Shown in pieces: positions 39,733-51,269 of a stretch of DNA of 64,000 bases. Location of the stretch: assembly GCA_905116865.2 (NCBI GenBank), contig CAJHNH020000819.1, positions 220,001 to 284,000 on the forward strand, given 5' to 3'. Position numbers and translations under genes: made by a program. This stretch comes from Candidula unifasciata. Its lineage: Eukaryota; Mollusca; Gastropoda; Stylommatophora; Geomitridae. Within the stretch, counting starts at the first letter, position 1, and every line of letters begins with the position of its first letter. Under the pieces are notes generated by a model. It made no database searches and was not told the DNA's origin. It saw only the letters and a list, made by a program, of their open reading frames with translations.

Positions 39733-39875
39733 GTGTGTGTGTGGGGGGGGGGGTGGTGCTCTCACTCTTTGTGTGGACGCAGCACGATTCTCTCGATCTT
39801 CTCTCTCCATCACACTCCCCCTCATTTCAGCTTTCTCCCAGTCTCTATTTCTCTTTCTCTCTAAGTGTTCTTTTC

Positions 39876-40029
39876 TGTTTAGCGACTACATCACACGAGA
39901 TTTTGGGACATCCCATATTATAGGAGCGTTAGGGTTAGGGTTTGTGTGAAATGAATATCGACTAATACTATCCCTAACCCCCTATAATATGGGATTTCCC
40001 TCAATCTCGTGTGATGTGGTCGCTAAACA
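39876..40029. mobile_element. Palindromic MITE with TTAGGG core
   Basis: The left arm TGTTTAGCGACTACATCACA, CGAGATTTTGGGACATCCCA, TATTATAGG is mirrored by the right arm (cctataatatgggatttccc, tcaatctcgtgtgatgtggt, cgctaaaca) over about 50 bases. The core is GTTAGGGTTAGGGTTTGTGT and ...CCCTAACCCC. No coding sequence. Confidence 0.85.
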
Positions 40030-40035
40030 TAAAAG

Positions 40036-40072
<37 letters not shown>

Positions 40073-40127
40073 CTTAATTTAGAAATTTGAAATGGAAAAC
40101 ACGGAATTAAAATAGTCTTCATATATT

Positions 40128-40535
<408 letters not shown>

Positions 40536-40777
40536 CCACATACTCGCCTATCCCCCTCACCATTTTACACGAACATGCCAGAATTCCCGGATATGCACGT
40601 GGCCCTGCCATTTAACCCTGCGTGCTGATAACAGGATGGTCCCATTTGAATGTCAAGAACAGGGTGGACAGGGTCGCTTGTGGGTAGGTCGCTCAAAATG
40701 CCACAACAACGGAACCGACCTGGTCTTTTATGCGGACTGCCCTCGTTTTCTTCTTATTCTTCCCTCTTTTTTTTTCT

Positions 40778-40857
40778 TTTTCTTCTTCTTCTTCTTCTTC
40801 TTCTTCTTCTTCTTCTTCTTCTTCTTCTTCTTCTTCTTCTTCTTCTTCTTCTTCTTC
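40778..40857. repeat. (TTC)n microsatellite
   Basis: About 26 CTT units. Confidence 0.95.
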
Positions 40858-41167
40858 ATCACATTTTTCAATGACGTTGTGTACTTCGTTTTTCACATGT
40901 ATTCTACATACAAAAAGTAGTGAGAGTTTACTAACAATAACACATATTAGTTCAGCTTACCAGAAACGATATTGTTATAAAGCCAATCCGCCTGGATTTT
41001 CAAATCAAGAAGAAGGTATGTCTCCTCTTCTTCAGTTTGTAATCATCACAACTCTGTCGTGCCGATACATCACATAGGACTTGCAGTCTAGTCTTCCACT
41101 ACTTTCTTTCCTGTGCAATACCTTCGATAAGATGGATAGAATCCAGTCCAACATATATCTTTAGTCT

Positions 41168-41435
41168 TGGGAGTCACCGTGGCCTAGCGACTACACGCTG
41201 TTGTGCGAATCGGAAGGTCGTGGGTTCGCTCCCTGGTGGAGCCGCACATTTCTAAAAATGACCATGACTCTTATTTCGACCCAGCCTTGAGTGGGTACCG
41301 GGTGCAGTCCTGGGAAGTAAAGGCTGACTAAATCACCCATTTTGCGCCGATTGGTCTATAAAAATTTAGGTCTAGCCCTATATGCCTTATACACCTGAAG
41401 GCGGGGGAAAGGGACCTTTAATTTTTTATTTTTTA
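41168..41435 (+). mobile_element. SINE family A, well-preserved copy
   Basis: Head GGGAGTCACCGTGGCCTAGC and box B GTGGGTTCGCTCCCTGG. Core TTTCGACCCAGCCTTGAGTG, GGTACCGGGTGCAGTCCTGG, GAAGTAAAGG. Tail GCGCCGATTGGTCTATAAAA, AGCCCTATATGCC, GGACCTTTA. This is the best reference copy in the window. Confidence 0.8.
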
Positions 41436-41804
41436 TTTATAGTTTTCCTCAGCCACGTTCGTCTTTGGGTTTCCCTTGGACGTCCTTGTTTCTTCAGTCA
41501 ATATGATTCCTATTTCTGTTTAGTGGTTGTCTATCCATCTCTCCTCAAGATGTGTCCAGTGTATTGCCAACTTCTTATAACTACTGATACAAGCGATATT
41601 CCCTTTATTTCCCTCATTTCTTCCTTTCTTGAATAATTTTTTTTTTCTAAACAAAAGGAAAGTCTATTTGTTTGAATCCTAGTTGTTACTTTTAATCGTC
41701 TTCCTCTGTATAGTCTGATATTGGTAATCAGAGATAATTATTTCTCTGTCAGTCAGAGCGGGTTTTTTTTTTTTTTAAATTCAAATAGTCTTTTCATGCA
41801 CCTA

Positions 41805-42005
41805 GTATCCCCGACAAATGAGCAGTGTTTCCTTTGAAGTTGGAGTACATCTGCCTGAGGCAGGGAGCCAGCAGTCTGCATACAGATACGCCAGATCTGT
41901 AAAAAAAAAAATAGATGCAGGCGCAGAACCCAGGTCCTGGAACAAGACCAAGCCCAGAAGTGGACGAACAACAAGAAACTTTCCGCCAGAGTTTAGAGCC
42001 AGGGC
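41805..42005 (-). mobile_element. Dispersed repeat family E, copy 3 (reverse)
   Basis: In reverse complement it matches the AACAG-TTTTGG and CAGAACCTGGGTT blocks of 31080 and 38090, with an internal A run. Confidence 0.5.
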
Positions 42006-42009
42006 GCTA

Positions 42010-42174
42010 AATCCGTAATTTTAAAGACAAATCCGTATGCCAATTGCCTTTACTTTCCATGACATTTCATTGTTCCCATTATAGACTGGGTCTACCTGGG
42101 AGTCCTAAATAAAATATAAAATTTAGTCTCGGTGCGGATGCGAACCCAAGACTTTCAGGTCGGAGATAAACGCC
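42010..42174 (-). mobile_element. SINE family A, 5' part, cut at the TIR element border
   Basis: Reversed core (ATAGACTGGGTCTACCTGGG) and head (GATGCGAACCCAAGACTTTC, AGGTCGGAGA) end exactly where the inverted-repeat element begins. That suggests the element inserted into the SINE. Confidence 0.55.
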
Positions 42175-42176
42175 TA

Positions 42177-44608
42177 TAGTGCGTTTCAAAAGTCGTACCC
42201 TCACATTTAACAGATATCTCGAAAACTCATTCAAGGATCAACACTCATTTTTGCATGTGGTCTTAGATTTCACACATCCTTATTATTTTATAATTTACAA
42301 TTACCTAGATGCGGCGAATTTCCTTCATCTTTGTCAGACTAATAATATCATCATCATCATCAGCCTTGCCGACTGGCGTGGGCGATCATGCCTCTCCATA
42401 ATCTGCGATCTCCTACAGCATGTATCAGTTCGTGTGCCGACACACCTCCATGCCATGCAACAAGACTGTCAAGCATCTTCTCTCGTTGTCTTCCTCTATC
42501 TCTCCTTCCACATATCTTTCCAGTGGTCACAACATGTTCTATTTTCCCTCTTCTCATAACATGGCCGAAAAATGATGACTGTATCCTTCTGATGTCTGTG
42601 ATCACTTGTCTTCGGGCTCCCGCCTCTTTCAAAACCTCTTGGTTGCTCTTTTTGGCTGTCCAAGGTATTCTAAGCATTCTTCTGTAAAACCACATCTCCG
42701 AGGCCTCCAGAAATTGTTTGGCCTGCCTACCGATTGTCCAGGATTCACAGCCATATGTTAAAACTGGATGTATGTAGCAAGCAAGAATTCATTTTCTAAC
42801 TCTCAATGACAAGTATATATTGCACAAGATGTTTTTCATTTTATAAAATGCAGTTTTTACCTGCCCTATTCTGTTTCTTATCCCAGTTATGCATCTTCCA
42901 TCTGATGTTATCCATGTGCCCAGATACTTAAATTTTTGTACTTGTCCTAAAATAACACAATCAACTTTTATTACACACTTAGGAATAATTCGTTTATTTG
43001 ATACCACCATTACTTCTGTCTTCCCATTATTGAAACTGAGGCCCATTCTTCCACTTTCTAACACCACAATGTTTATCATTTCTTGTAGTTCTTTCTGACT
43101 TGTTGCTATCAAGACTGTGTCATCAGCATAACGAAAATTGTTTATATTGTGCCCACCAACCACAATTCCGGGCATACCAATTAAAGCTCTCATTATATAT
43201 TCACTGTATATTGAAAACAAAATCAGGTGACAGTACACATCCTTGTCGTACGCCCCTCTTTATACTTTGAATGTACCTAAACAGTTGGTAATTTTTATAG
43301 CTGCTGTTTGCTGCCAATACATATTCTTTATTATTCGTAGATCTTTCCCATCAATGTTTAATTTAATAATATACCTACTCATAAAAACAGAATATGCAGT
43401 AACTGACACAAATCATTTACTTCAAACCACAAGCGCGGAGACTGTTTTCGAAATCAGTTCACATGTGCAATGGTGTGTGGAAATTATTTTGTTATGAAAC
43501 ATTGTGTTCATTTAGCTCTGGAAAGGCTAATGCCCAGAAACTGACTACATGAGAGTTAAACTCTAATGAACTATGTAAATGAGATGATGACAGTACATGA
43601 CGTCTTCACTTCACTATTTTTTGTGTGTGCATGGATTACCCCAAAAAGCGTGCAATCAGATGTTTACTTGTGTGATGAGGTGCTTTGCATGGTCTCCACG
43701 AGGACATGGTGTCAAGCAGAAAATCCGTGCTACAAGTGACGGCACGAGATACTTGTGGCACATCCGGCTTTAACTTTCAGTCCTGCCAACTGAAAAACGG
43801 GAGTCCCCCTCGAAAATAGGTTATTGCATGCGTTTCCATGTTGCATTTTGTGACATTATAATATGCTTACAAACTGTAGTTTAATTTGTGTATACATCTC
43901 CTGGATAAAAACTGTTAACACAGAAGGACTCAATTCTTGCACAAGAACGGGAATCCACGTTGACCCAGTTGGCCTATTTATAGCTAAAGATGGCCGTGCT
44001 TGTGGCTAGTCGAGTAAGCGAGGGGAAGCCCGAGCTAGACTCGCGGTCAGTCGATCATCAGAAGTCAGAGAAGACGGTTGTAGTAATTGAGGATGTAGTC
44101 TTTATGTCGCGCGAAGGACTAGTGTTTGAAGATGTCGTGAGCGAGAGAAGTCTGAATAATTGTTGAAACATGTGGAACATATGGACCAGAATAAACTGAC
44201 AGCATGTACAAAGAAGCTGAGCGGCGTTGTGTTATGAATCCTAGACGTTAGAGCAGTGCAAGTTATGTCGCAGTAAACATCCAGAGAGTGAGCCATGGCG
44301 AGAGTGAATATGTAGTGAGCAAAAGTGCATTTCAAGTGACGGTAGAAAGCCAGGCTTTATTCCAAGTCAAGCCTTGACTCATTCCAACTTTGTCCGTCAC
44401 TCCAATAACTGCAAACATGCTAATTGTATGTTTTGATTTGGTGTAAAGTTTTTTTCCCTCTCCTTACAAAGCACATAAGGCAAAAAGAAAACTAAATGCC
44501 TGTTTACAGTAAATAAATATCAGGTGACATGCCTAAATCCAACAGCTTACACCAAACGGTTACTCAATTATTTTTTTTAAAGTTGGGCACGATTTTTAAA
44601 ACGCACTA
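42177..44608. mobile_element. TIR DNA transposon (TA target) hosting an RTE copy
   Basis: The left terminus TAGTGCGTTTCAAAAGTCGT at 42177 is matched by the inverted right terminus (acgatttttaaaacgcacta) ending at 44608. Each has a TA outside (42175-42176, 44609-44610). The inside holds the RTE copy and about 1.2 kb without a recognisable transposase. Tc1/mariner-type by target site only. Confidence 0.5.
42355..43367 (-). mobile_element. RTE-clade LINE, second copy, 5'-truncated and decayed
   Basis: The minus-strand frames 43238-42789 (YSEYIMRALIGMPGIVVGGH, FRYADDTVLIATSQKELQEM) and 42695-42360 (MWFYRRMLRIPWTAKKSNQE, GRRDRGRQREKMLDSLVAWH) are nearly identical to the copy at 20735. The 3' end carries a (TGA)n tail, seen as ATCATCATCATCATC at 42348-42361. 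The homology stops near 43367. Confidence 0.88.
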
Positions 44609-44740
44609 TAGACACTGAACTGTCGTGGTTCACTGAAATGAAGGGAGGCATAATAACCTGTGCCAGCTCCGTAATGAATGATGGCTACAGTGTACTTACT
44701 CACTGATGTCTTCGGAAATATATTACGGGATGAGGCTCAG

Positions 44741-45250
44741 TCTCTCCTGGACGAAGTTAAGAGAGTTGCGCTTCTTCTATCGAAGCAACAGTCTCTCCTG
44801 GACGAAGTTAAGAGAGTCGCGCTTCTTCTATCGAAGCAACAGTCTCTCCTAGACGAAGTTAAGAGAGTCGCGCTTCTTCTATCGAAGCAACAGTCTCTCC
44901 TGGACGAAGTTAAGAGAGTCGCGCTTCTTCTATCGAAGCAACAGTCTCTCCTGGACGAAGTTAAGAGAGTCGCGCTTCTTCTATCGAAGCAACAGTCTCT
45001 CCTGGACGAAGTTAAGAGAGTCGCGCTTCTTCTATCGAAGCAACAGTCTCTCCTGGACGAAGTTAAGAGAGTCGCGCTTCTTCTATCGAAGCAACAGTCT
45101 CTCCTGGACAAAGTTAAGAGAGTCGCGCTTCTTCTATCCAAGCAACAGTCTCTCCTGGACGAAGTTAAGAGAGTCGCGCTTCTTCTATCGAAACAACAGT
45201 CTCTCCTGGACGAAGTTAAGAGAGTTGCGCTTCTTCTATCGAAGCAACAG
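44741..45250. repeat. 51-bp minisatellite, exactly ten units, open in both strands
   Basis: The unit is TCTCTCCTGGACGAAGTTAA, GAGAGTCGCGCTTCTTCTAT, CGAAGCAACAG. Copies differ by only a few bases. Because 51 is divisible by three, a 199-residue plus frame (44678-45277, LLDEVKRVALLLSKQQS per unit) and a 194-residue minus frame stay open. There is no splice or family support for expression. Confidence 0.9.
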
Positions 45251-45299
45251 AGTCTGTTTTCCAAATGTTCAATTTGACAATTTGTTTTTGGTTTCAGCA

Positions 45300-45425
45300 T
45301 ACACATACGGCCGTGGCACAAAGAACGATAAACACCTCGTGATACAAAGTGTCACCATTCGGATGAGAATCACCCGGGCGCGAGTCGTGTCTCTTCAAAC
45401 CAGTGCAGCTAGAAATTGCCACAAC
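45300..45425 (+). mobile_element. SINE family D copy
   Basis: AACGATAAACACCTCGTGAT, ACAAAGTGTCACCATTCGGA and TGAGAATCACCCGGGCGCGA match 35684-35840. Confidence 0.65.
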
Positions 45426-45429
45426 GATT

Positions 45430-46440
45430 TAAAAAAAAAAACGCAGTAAATCGAACCCCTTGTTCTCGAGGATAACAAAATATTGTTAACTCATTCACCA
45501 ACTCTAAGCCAGACAAAGCCAGAAAAGTATATACCTAAAGGAAAGCCAGCTGACGGCAAGTGATTGAACTGAAAACACATACTTACATCAGTCGGTCAAA
45601 GCAGGGCAGAATAATCCACGCTTCTCAAACTTCTGGTGATATTATTAACCACATCCGCGCGTACAACACGTGAGATGGGATGTCGCTAACAAATGCTGGG
45701 ACATGTCCACGTGAACACAGAAGTGGGTGGGGCCAGATGGGAAAAGTTCCAAATTGTTGTCGCTGGTGAGTGTTTTGTTTGTGCGTGTGTGACGTCATCG
45801 TGTCTTCGCCCTTGTTGTATTTGTGTTATGGGCTTGTTAGTCCATCCGCTGGTTGGATAGCTCGTGTTGAATTATAATTGTTTGCATGCCAAGCGTGTGC
45901 GCGCACGCGAATGTTTGTTGAAAAGTACGCTGGTACCTTGGTATACGTCCATTTAGGTAAACGTCCAACTTGGTATCACGTCTTGCTTCAGGTCTCCTCC
46001 ACTTCAGATCTCTTCTTAGTCTGTGTGTAATGCATTCTAACCAGTTTCAGATTGGATCAGAAGTTCAAGTACTGGTCTTACATATCCATCTAGGTTTTTA
46101 GCTTGGAGAGGGGAATGCAGGCTTCTGCAACATAGCACCAACCTCGCCCTGATTTAGATAAAAATAGGACAGATGCTCGTAATAAAAGCCCTACCACAGA
46201 TCTGAGCCTTGTTGAAGATTCATATCAGCTTAATCAAACAATGGACTTAATGAATGATACAGTAATGAATATATCAATAAATATAAATACATTTTTTTAT
46301 TGGCATTAATGCTATAAGACCTGTCTTATTGATTTTGAAGCACTGTAGATGCATTCATAATCAATGCACTATAGAAGAAGCGGTTTCTCTACACTCTAAC
46401 ATCTGCTAGGAGAGACTGAGCACATATATGCCTGTCCTGA
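45430..46440. other. No gene recognised
   Basis: No splice-supported coding sequence, RNA gene or obvious repeat seen. Confidence 0.4.
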
Positions 46441-46444
46441 GTAT

Positions 46445-46690
46445 AAAAGTCGCTGTCGTGGTGTGCCGGTTAGACTCTCCCCTGTAGATTCGAAGCTCAT
46501 GGTTCAAATCCGAACGGAGCCAACCTTTTTTCAATAATGACCTTGTCTTCCGTCCTTAAACGGGCACCAGGTAAAGTCCTTGGAAGTAACGACAGTGGGC
46601 GTGATGTTGCCCAGATAATCCACTGAATGCTCATTGAAAAATATTAGGACTAGCCCTATATACCCAATACCCAATACGAAAAGGGTCGTT
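46445..46690 (+). mobile_element. SINE family A copy, diverged
   Basis: Head GTCGCTGTCGTGGTGTGCCG, box B-like ATGGTTCAAATCCGAACGG, core AAACGGGCACCAGGTAAAGT, GGAAGTAACGACAG and TAGGACTAGCCCTATAT. Confidence 0.65.
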
Positions 46691-46699
46691 GGTACCAGG

Positions 46700-46920
46700 G
46701 TTCAGTTTTACTTAACAGCATCATCGTCGTCGCTCTCATCACGGTCTGCCAGAAAGTCTCTCGCCAGCTCTCCTGCCTCATGTACTTTCATACTCAAAGA
46801 GTTACTTATATCCTGTGCATATCTTCGTGTTGGTCGGCCCCTACCCCTCCTTCCTGGTACCATGCCTTCTGCTATTATTTTGTTCTAATCCGTCGTGGCG
46901 CTTGATATGACCAAAATATT
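46700..46920 (-). pseudogene. LINE 3' fragment
   Basis: In reverse it resembles the ORF2 end. The CGGTCTGCCAGAAAGTCTCT, CGCCAGCTCTCCTGCCTC and CTTCCTGGTACCA blocks recur at 47370-47600 and 48900-49010. Confidence 0.5.
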
Positions 46921-47369
46921 TCAGCTTCCGAGACAGGTTACTGTTTATTAGCTAATTTTCCTTGATACTTAAAATAATACCTAATGAGAAATGGAGCCAA
47001 ATTCCAAGGTATAAATTATTTTTGTCAGAACTATGCAAGGCAAGGCAATAGATAAAAACAAAACATACATGTCAAAACACAGGCAGCCAAAACAAACAGC
47101 ATATATAAGTTAGTTGCGTATCCTTTACAGGATGTTGCAGAACCAACCCCAGCATTTTTTGGACAAAGAAACTGATAGGTTACAGGACAGTGGCATGGTT
47201 ATTGCAATTCGTATCACACTTGTAAGGCTTGAAGTTCCCTCATATGGATGAAATCATATATATCGTATAAGCAAATACTCAACTTTATCTGACCCTGACA
47301 ACTCACGAGCTTCTTGATCAGTTCACAGATAATATAATTTACCAGCCGTCTTCTGTCACATACTAGTTT

Positions 47370-47600
47370 TATCATCATCATCATCTCATATAGCAGGTCC
47401 TTTGCAGAACGTCGCTCTCATCATGGTCTGCCTCAAAGTAACTCGGTCTCTCGCTAGCTGTCTCACCTCTGGTAGTTCCATATTCAGCCTTGGCCCTCCT
47501 TCCTGGTACCAATCTATTTGCTATTACTTTTTCCATTTCATGCTGTTTATTAGCAAATTTTTTTTTTTTTTTTGTGTTCATATCTTTTGAAGGGTCATAA
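47370..47600 (-). pseudogene. LINE 3' fragment
   Basis: It shares AGGTCCTTTGCAGAACGTCG-type sequence with 48910. The 47443-47557 segment is an almost exact inverted copy of 49224-49338. Confidence 0.55.
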
Positions 47601-47924
47601 CCCATATTTTCTTCTTAAAGACTGGGAGATAGTCCACGACTCACATCAGTGTGTTGTTACAGGGAAGATGCATGCTCTCAAAGCTTTAATTTCCTTGCTG
47701 GTGCTTAACCATAGAGTGTAATGCTGTTTAAATAGTTTTATATCATTACTTATTATCTAGATAACTAGTTTGACTTCTCGTGTCTCATACTGTCTATGTT
47801 GAACTCCTGAGAGCCAATTTTGTTACTGCTTTTCTTCTTCTTTGCGTTCAGTTTCGTATGCTCAGATCAGACCATCAGGTGGGTTACCTCTATGAACTGG
47901 CATGTCAGTTACAGGTCCTGCATG

Positions 47925-48335
47925 ATTCCCCATAGCTTGCTCTGCACACTTTGCTCTTGAGGCCGGGTGTCTTTTTGAAGTTGTTGGTAGAGTGGGCAGG
48001 TCTGCAGAATATGCTCAGGTGTTTGTGGCCCTGTCTGACAGGCACACTGTGGAGACTGTACAATCTTTATTTTATGCACGTGGTAGCTGAGCCTGCAGTG
48101 TCCTGTTCGTGGACGGAAAATCGTTTATGCTGCTTTCTGTTGAGTCTGCTGATGGGGTCTTGTGGATGTTTACTATTGGTTTGTTTTCTCCACAATGCTT
48201 TGTATTTTCCCCTTGAGTGTTTTGATTTCTGGTAATGGCAATGAATGGGTGAGTTGTTTCTCCTTTGTTCCATTTTTTGCAAGTCTGTCTGCTAACTCAC
48301 TTCCTGGATGCCACAGTCAGATGGGATCCACTGGA
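47925..48335 (-). pseudogene. LINE RNase H and C-terminal relic
   Basis: On the minus strand, across one or more frame breaks, it reads LQWIPSDCGI, then RTGHCRLSYHVHK, CACQTGPQTPEHILQTCPLY and QSVQSKLWGIMQDL plus stop. This is the RNase H domain and terminal Cys motif of jockey/CR1-like LINEs. It is a different family from the two RTE copies. Confidence 0.7.
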
Positions 48336-48339
48336 GAAC

Positions 48340-48895
48340 GATTTGATGTTTTCTGAGAGTCTGTTGTCTCGTGAATCCCTCTGGGTTACCTGAAGGCCTG
48401 AAATGAAGTCACATAAGAAAACAATTTTGCGACTTTTTAATTTTTATTTCTTCAAGCACTTTGGCTGAATGAATAATTGCTTGCTACTTTGCTCTTAAGT
48501 TTGTTGAAAGTCTTCCAGCCAGAGGCGCATTACATTTCTACTGTAGTCCAACCTTACAGCTCCACTGTTTTTCTTTTCTGCTCCCTCCAATGATCCATTG
48601 TTACTGCTTTTAAGCTAAAAACTTTTATATAGACAGAGTTAAGTGACAACTGCTTGGGATTGAAAGAGTTAATAAGAGACCATCTATATATGGTTTGGAG
48701 AACCACATGATTCCTAATTCCACCCCCCCCCTTCCCCCCCAGCCTACCTGCAAATTTTCTAAGAGACAGGACTTAGTTTGCCCAGGATACCAAGTACTGG
48801 TACCTGTGAGTGGGGGGGGGGGGGGGGGTTGTACGTGTGTATGTGTGTGTGTGCATGCATGCTATTCCTCTGGACTGCTGGCCAAGGTTTGACAC
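48340..48895. other. No gene recognised
   Basis: Only C and G homopolymer runs (48722-48740, 48812-48828) and a short GTGT stretch are evident. Confidence 0.4.
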
Positions 48896-48899
48896 CCTG

Positions 48900-49010
48900 A
48901 GATTCATCATGTAGCAGGTCCTTGAAGAACATTATTCTCTGAAAGAAACTCTCTTGCCAGCTCTTCCACCTCATGGAGTCACATATATCCTTCGTCCTTA
49001 AGGACATCCT
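48900..49010 (-). pseudogene. LINE 3' fragment
   Basis: AGGTCCTTGAAGAACATTAT, CTCTTGCCAGCTCTTCCACC and TCATGGAGTCACATATATCC parallel 46700-46920. Confidence 0.45.
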
Positions 49011-49059
49011 GAGATTTCAATTTACCAAATTTCAAACTGGATGGCAGACCAACAGTGCA

Positions 49060-49505
49060 AGTACCAGATACCCTGTTCAACCTTCAAAGAACCAGCCTTG
49101 TGTAACCTGTAGTCTGGTGTGGGTAAGCATATCTCGTAAAAATGACCCAAAATCATATATATAACCTACTATATAAACAAAACACCCAAAAAAATATAAA
49201 ATATAAAAATACACCAAAAAAGATTGGCTAATAAACAACATGGAATGGAAAAAGTAATAGCAAATAGATTGGTACCAGGAAGGAGGGGCAGGGCTGAATA
49301 TGGAACTACCAGAGGTGAGACAGCTAGCGAGAGACCGATATATAACTATATATAACCTACTGTCTTATGACTTCAGGGGTGAAGAGTATAAGAGGAAGTG
49401 AAGAAGAGAAACAAGTACCAGATACCCTGTTCAACCTTCAAAGAACCAGCCTTGTGTAACCTGTAGTCTGGTGTGGGTGAGCATATCTCGTAAAAATGAC
49501 CCCCC
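49060..49505. repeat. Direct repeat of ~88 bases flanking an inverted LINE piece
   Basis: AGTACCAGATACCCTGTTCA through GTGGGTAAGCATATCTCGTA occurs at 49060-49147 and again at 49413-49500. Between them lies the plus-strand copy (49224-49338) of the 47443-47557 sequence. Confidence 0.7.
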
Positions 49506-49570
49506 AAAAAAAACAGTATAAACAATCGACCGATCAGTGTGTCCCCTCTCGGCTGCTACCTGAAGGTTTA

Positions 49571-49890
49571 CTATTCCATACTGAGATTATAAAACCTTAC
49601 TCTAGATGGCAGACTAATAAGTTCCCAAGTCCACAATTCAAAATCCAAAGGAGGTAAAAAGCACTCATTAAGGCTACCAAGAAGAAGGTTGACATCCTGC
49701 ATGAACTGAATGTCAAGGAGAATTGGCTCATAAACAGCATCCTGCCTGGCGCGATAGGTAATTTGGTTAAACCAGCGACACGGTGGAAAAACCCCTTGTG
49801 TTGCGAGTTCACGCTCGAGGGTAGGCAGAAAAGCCACATATTTTCCAGATTTACGGTAACTATCATGGAATCAAGGCCAAAGGGTTGCAA
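49571..49890 (-). other. Unassigned open frame on the minus strand
   Basis: The frame reads MAFLPTLERELATQGVFPPC, RWFNQITYRARQDAVYEPIL and LLGSLNECFLPPLDFELWTW. It runs about 90 residues with varied composition and no repeat origin. A donor or acceptor could not be fixed, and I do not recognise the family. It could be a transposon fragment or a pseudogene. Confidence 0.3.
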
Positions 49891-51054
49891 TGTCCATAGT
49901 ACCGAGCCAAATTGTGGAATGAGTAATCAACTCGCGCCCAGTTACACACTAGCTGACCTGTCATTGATGATTCTTCAGGCTGGTCTACATTAGCGGGGTG
50001 CCCCAGTGTACTGCTGTCTTCACAAAGCTTTCTACTTTGCGTGTTAATTGTTGTTCTGTGAGCAGCAGCCGCCCACATTGTGTTTTTACTTGTAAGCAGA
50101 ATTAGTGTTTGTTGGTGGGTATATGACAGCCGTCTAAAATTTAAATAGGACATGAGTTTATTTAAACTGTGAGCACTAGCCGGCGACGAGGAAAGTACTG
50201 TTGAGTTTCTGCAGCAACAAGGCATTTTGCCGGCCACTGCAAAATGTTAAGAAGTATAAAACCACAGGGTGCAGAATGCACTCTCTCATGGAACCTAGGT
50301 TCAGTGTGTGGGGTGGGGGTTATGGCCAGTTGTACATGTTATGGTGTCGTTAAAACTGCTCACATCCTGTAAGAGAGAGCATGTGTAGTTGCCGGTAAGA
50401 GAGTCAACACAATACAACCTTGCACCAACTGGACACCCGTGCCAACTCAACTTTAACATCTCAAAGGTTAAGATGCATGAATGAGCGTCCATTCACAGTG
50501 TCCTGGGCCCGATCTCTTTACTCATCACTGTGTGCTGGGCCCAAGTTCGCTACCTGTTCCCAAAGGGTTTACAACTCATAGTTTCTGGGGAGGGGGGGGG
50601 GGGGGGGGGGAAGGGAGGGAACAGCATCCTCTTCCAAAAGCTGAGATATTATGGACATGTCAAGCACCATGGTTGTCTACAGAAAATGGCGAAGGGTACT
50701 TTCTGAAAAATGAGGCAGACCTGACCTTCATGAAAGTGGATACAGGAAATTAAAGATGCATTGACTGTGAAAGCACACAGGTCTGGAGAAATGGCTGCAG
50801 AAAGAGAGAAACATTCAGGCGTGACGTGAAGAGAGCTACATTCTGTAAAGGACCTGCTGACTGATTAATTGATAACCGCTACAAAAGCCAGGTGTATAAC
50901 CTACTGTCTTATGACTTCAGGGGTGAAGAGTATAAGAGAAAGTGAAAATGAGGAACAAGACTGAATAACTTGGCATAACATGACAAGCAAATATGAGTAT
51001 TTTATCCTGTGAATACAGCTATTGCTACTTATCTTCTAAACTAGATTATTATGA

Positions 51055-51265
51055 TGAGGAGAGAATGAGACGCCTGGGTATGACCACAGGGTCTGGTCGG
51101 CTCACTACACTCAGAGGAAAGGTTAGACGGACACATAACCAGACTGCAACCGGTACGTTTAGTACAGGCATTCTGCGCTCGCTGCTGAATATGAGGATGG
51201 AGTGCAAATGGGAATGCCCCTGGTGCTGTGATGACATGAGAAACTCACAAGTACAATATACCAAC
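51055..51265 (+). repeat. Dispersed repeat family F, copy 2
   Basis: It has CACTACACTCAGAGGAAAGG, GACACATAACCAGACTGCAA and GGGAATGCCCCTGGTGCTGT. Compare 36880-37090. Confidence 0.7.
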
Positions 51266-51269
51266 AACC

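Noticed and set aside
44737..45321. Minus-strand Arg/Cys-rich frame over the 51-bp array
   Set aside because: It is a mirror of the plus-strand repeat frame, with no independent support.
50301..50492. Cys-containing minus frame ending GNYTCSLLQD
   Set aside because: It contains a tempting YTC motif, but splice borders, Ig pattern and phase with neighbours are all missing.
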